From the NCBI RefSeq assembly GCF_051020955.1, contig NC_135019.1, positions 24,247,375 through 24,311,374 on the forward strand: DNA of 64,000 bases. The letters are read 5' to 3'. The notes below the pieces were generated by a model, which did no database searches, was not told the origin of the DNA, and was given only the letters and a program-made list of their open reading frames with translations. How positions within the stretch are numbered: the stretch's first letter is position 1; each line of letters opens with the position of its first letter. Both the position numbers and the translations under genes were made by a program. The DNA is from Megalopta genalis. Taxonomy: Eukaryota > Arthropoda > Insecta > Hymenoptera > Halictidae. Shown here piece by piece: positions 60,918 to 64,000 of this stretch.

Positions 60918-61976
60918 GGGGAGACCGGGACTATAAGTTCCGATTTTGAGAAAACATAAAAATTGACTAAGAAATAATGCAGTTAAGTTTTTCGATTCTA
61001 ACTAATTTATTGTTAAATTTATTCTACTTTAAGATTGTCAACACAAAATTAATATATCGCAATAAGTTTTTCATGGAGTCTTGTTCCCTTGTGGTCAACT
61101 CAAGCGAAACTTCTAACTCTGACGTGAAACCAATAGTTAACACTCTGGAGTAAGTTGTTACTAAACAATTAATGATACTTTCTAATGAGATATTTTATCC
61201 TTTGATAAAATAAAATACGATTTTATTAATAAAATTTGTATATTGACTTCGGATTAGCAGAAATAAACAAATATTTTTTAAAGAAAAAGTATACCATCTT
61301 TAACACAAACATTAATGTAGCAAAATAAAAATAATAATTTAATATTATGATAATTTAGGATCAACATACCCCTTGAACCTAATAGAAACAACTTTTAAAC
61401 AAAAAAAATTAGATATCGTCAAACGACTCGTCAGAATCACAGTTCAAGCAAATATATGACACAGGATGTACTTTCTTTATATGTATACACATTTGGTATG
61501 AGTCCAGTTCTTGCGCAACATATACTAAATCCATTCTTCCCTGGGCTGTGATTTAGAATATGCATCGTAACACAACAGGAACTATTTGTACACTTTAGAT
61601 GGGGTAAGTTGTTACAGTAACAATATGCTCCGAGTTATGCGAATAACTAACCCCAATTAACATGTGTGGCAATGTATAAAAATATTTTGTTTATATATTC
61701 ATATTTCTAATAAATGCTACTACAACATATACTTAAATGTTATTTGATTTATAAGAACAGAAAAATAGACGATATTGACATTAAATAATTACATTAGACA
61801 AAAAAATAGTGATTGCGAAATATTTACTTTCCTCGTATGTGACTACTATGGTTGACGACGTGGTGTGATCGGTCCACGCTTTCAAAACAATTGGAAGCAT
61901 AACGCAATTCTTTTTTATTTGAAATATATTACCATCGGAACAACTTACCCTCGGAATTTCTAGCCTCGGTCTCCCC
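60918..61976. mobile_element. TA-flanked DNA transposon relic, 1059 bp
   Basis: TA at 60916-60917 and 61977-61978 flanks inverted ends GGGGAGACCG, with looser similarity further in (GG(G/A)CTA, then (G/A)A(G/A)TTCCGA). The right end is followed inward by GGGTAAGTTGTTCCGAT in inverse, and related GGGGTAAGTTGTTAC and GAGTAAGTTGTTAC words occur inside (about 61604 and 61149). There is no open frame above 60 codons, so it is a non-autonomous or decayed element. The superfamily was not assigned; TA duplication allows Tc1/mariner or another TA-targeting group. Confidence 0.75.
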
Positions 61977-61979
61977 TAC

Positions 61980-62960
61980 CATTTATTTTGTGCTATTTAA
62001 ATTTTCAAGATACTTCAATTATTTGCTGATCCACCATAAAATATTTAATTGCCTTAATGTATCATGCATGCTTTGGTAAAGCAATTAATTCCATATTTGA
62101 AATAATTTATAAGCATACACGTCTAAAATTTAACGAGCACTCATTGGGGATCAATAAATATACGATCGCTGGATAATTATAAAATCCTCTGACATCGGGG
62201 TATAATAGCGGAAAACGAACGAACGATTCATTCTGATAATTCGAATAGTTACGATAAGACTAACGACGAAGGATCGTTTAGCGAAATTGTGATAATTATT
62301 GATCTAATTCGTCGCGCTAAAGATAACACGGAACCCAGTATGTCAGCTGTGCAATTAACGTATTGATCCGATAAATATTGATCGTAACGGAGCGCACGCA
62401 AAGCACTCAATCAATTATAGTGTTTTGTTTGGGTGTAATGCTGGCTGTGCACGTAGACAATTCACTCATGACGTAACGATAATAATTCGTAATACGCGTC
62501 AGTGTCATAAACATTGCGGCACAACCATATCGAACGAGCGAAACAATATTTCTATTAAAGCAAAACGGACCAGTCGTCGATTGTTGCTTCGAATCATTTA
62601 TTTTACAACGTTTGCTACGTGAAATCATGAATGCAATTTTCGTAAGCTTCGCAAACGTTTATTTAAATCCTGTGTAACGGGTATGTGTATCCAGCAATAA
62701 TTTCATTAATTTATGTCATCATTCGGCACGGAATTAACGGCAATAACGTTACGTCGTACCTTATGATGTTGCAGAGCTGAACGTGGTAAATGTCAACTGT
62801 TTTGACACTCTTAATCACTGTCTCTACACTCCTGAATGGAAATTCAATGCACACACTAAATACTGTTTTAGTAGAAATCAAACACTGGCTTAGTTGCTGA
62901 CTGCACAGTGAGGTTAAAATGTCCTTATAATTTATATGTTCATAGTTTGTTAAGCAAGCG
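61980..62960. other. No gene recognised
   Basis: Mixed AT-rich sequence. Frames 62407-62628 reverse and 62425-62622 forward mirror each other. Confidence 0.4.

Positions 62961-62962
<2 letters not shown>

Positions 62963-63013
<51 letters not shown>
62963..63013. repeat. (AT)n microsatellite, about 25 copies
   Basis: An uninterrupted AT dinucleotide run. Confidence 0.97.
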
Positions 63014-63014
<1 letters not shown>

Positions 63015-63362
63015 CTGATTACACGCGCATTAATGTAATAGAATAATATTAATAAAACTATTCGCGGCGCGAATTATAATCTACTTACAGTTACGAATTA
63101 TTTTTTATCAGATAAAATGTTTTTAAATCTAATATCTTAGACGTTCAAATAAGTAAATATTTCACGGAAATATTTGTAGTTGAAGAATACAATAAAAGAA
63201 CATGTGGTACTGTTTAAAAAAAAAACAAAATGATTCTAAGATTTTCCAAAACAAAAATAAAACTTCTCAAAATCTTTTTATATTTGCAAATCTGTCATGT
63301 ATTATGACATTCGCCAAAAAGTTTCCAACACAAATGGTACTAAATGAGGCATTCATTGTACA

Positions 63363-63590
63363 ATAATATAATATAATATAATATAATATAATATAATATA
63401 ATATAATATAATATAATATAATATAATATAATATAATATAATATAATATAATATAATATAATATAATATAATATAATATAATATAATATAATATAATATA
63501 ATATAATATAATATAATATAATATAATATAATATAATATAATATAATATAATATAATATAATATAATATAACATAATATAATATAACATT
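63363..63590. repeat. ATATA pentanucleotide array, about 45 copies
   Basis: Perfect 5 bp periodicity over about 206 bp, then a single T-to-C change at about 63572 and a few more units. The reverse-strand frames 63267-63613 are by-products (Ile-Leu-Tyr-Tyr periodic translation). Near-perfect uniformity indicates recent expansion. Confidence 0.97.
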
Positions 63591-63591
63591 T

Positions 63592-64000
63592 CGCATTTTT
63601 TAAAGAATACCATACATTTTCTTTATCAGTTTATTAGCAATATGTTATACTATTTCTTCCTAAGGGTAGAACATTTTGAATGAAATATCAAAGGGCAGTT
63701 TTATTCTAAAATATCTGAGATAACTGCAAGAATTTTGAATATTTGGTGAATTAAAGCTTCAAAATTGCTATATTAAATGTACCACATAATGTGTCATAGG
63801 TCTGTATGCTATGTGTGTTTGCACAAGCCACGGAGGCAGGAATGTGCACTACGTAGACCGCAAGCTTTCAACGCAAGAACTTAATATCTCGACGTGACGC
63901 CTGTACCTCTCCGAACTTTCATTCAATACCGCTCCAAACTGGCATGTCGGACCGCCAATTTAACATCTCGGGTATCGGCGGGACAATTCTTTCTTTGCAG
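63592..64000. other. AT-rich sequence, then GC-richer end
   Basis: No gene was recognised. The last bases, TTCTTTCTTTGCAG, resemble a splice acceptor (pyrimidine run plus CAG), so an exon could begin just beyond the window. This is only a possibility. Confidence 0.3.

Noticed and set aside
63267..63613. Reverse-strand frames of 109 and 86 codons
   Set aside because: Their translations are the pentanucleotide repeat read in frame.
1..64000. CRISPR array, bacterial operon or phage
   Set aside because: No regularly spaced identical repeats, no operon-like gene packing and no ribosome binding sites. The sequence is eukaryotic in character.

Overview
The window looks like a non-coding, AT-rich stretch of an insect nuclear genome, most likely an aculeate hymenopteran (bee or ant). 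This is inferred from the AT-rich background broken by short GC-richer blocks, a DD34D mariner, TTAA- and TA-flanked miniature elements, and a C-terminal fragment of a non-LTR retrotransposon. No intact cellular protein gene, rRNA or convincing tRNA was recognised. All long open frames are short for real genes, most overlap frames on the other strand in GC-richer blocks, and none shows a known domain except the transposon pieces. The window is probably a large intron or an intergenic region.

Layout. 1-8.4 kb holds simple or cryptic repeats (TTCGAATAA-rich, TTGAAAATA minisatellites, a diverged ~90 bp tandem array) and one coding-like open patch at 5.63-5.84 kb. 8.5-9.1 kb is a large fold-back element. 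10.9-11.1 kb is the first of four copies of one inverted-repeat MITE family (others at 29.8, 38.7 and 47.1 kb). 15.3-15.9 kb is a ~180 bp diverged tandem array. 20.6 kb holds a TTAA-flanked MITE. 21.7-22.5 kb is a non-LTR retrotransposon relic carrying a GA microsatellite and interrupted by a 405 bp TA-flanked element. 27.0-27.6 kb is a palindromic element followed by an array of its own core.

28.1-33.5 kb contains several copies of a GC-edged TAATTA-type motif block that may be regulatory. 35.9-48 kb has another TTAA MITE, MITE copies, a fold-back and a ~339 bp tandem duplication. 48.6-51.4 kb has a ~280 bp tandem duplication and an unrecognised broken coding frame. 52.7-61.98 kb is transposon-dense: two TTAA MITEs, a long inverted repeat, a palindromic TA MITE, a complete but dead mariner (58811-60064) and a 1059 bp TA-flanked element. 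The last kilobases carry (AT)n and a long, very uniform ATATA array.

The genes do not form a pathway. The content is a layered record of small DNA-transposon families, with possible regulatory sequence in the GC-richer blocks. The most interesting observations are the four-copy MITE family, the recurring motif block at 28-33 kb, the dispersed GCATAAAAATCC motif, the fold-backs, and the broken frame at 50.2-51.3 kb, whose in-frame stops from 50543 on are all TAA or TAG.
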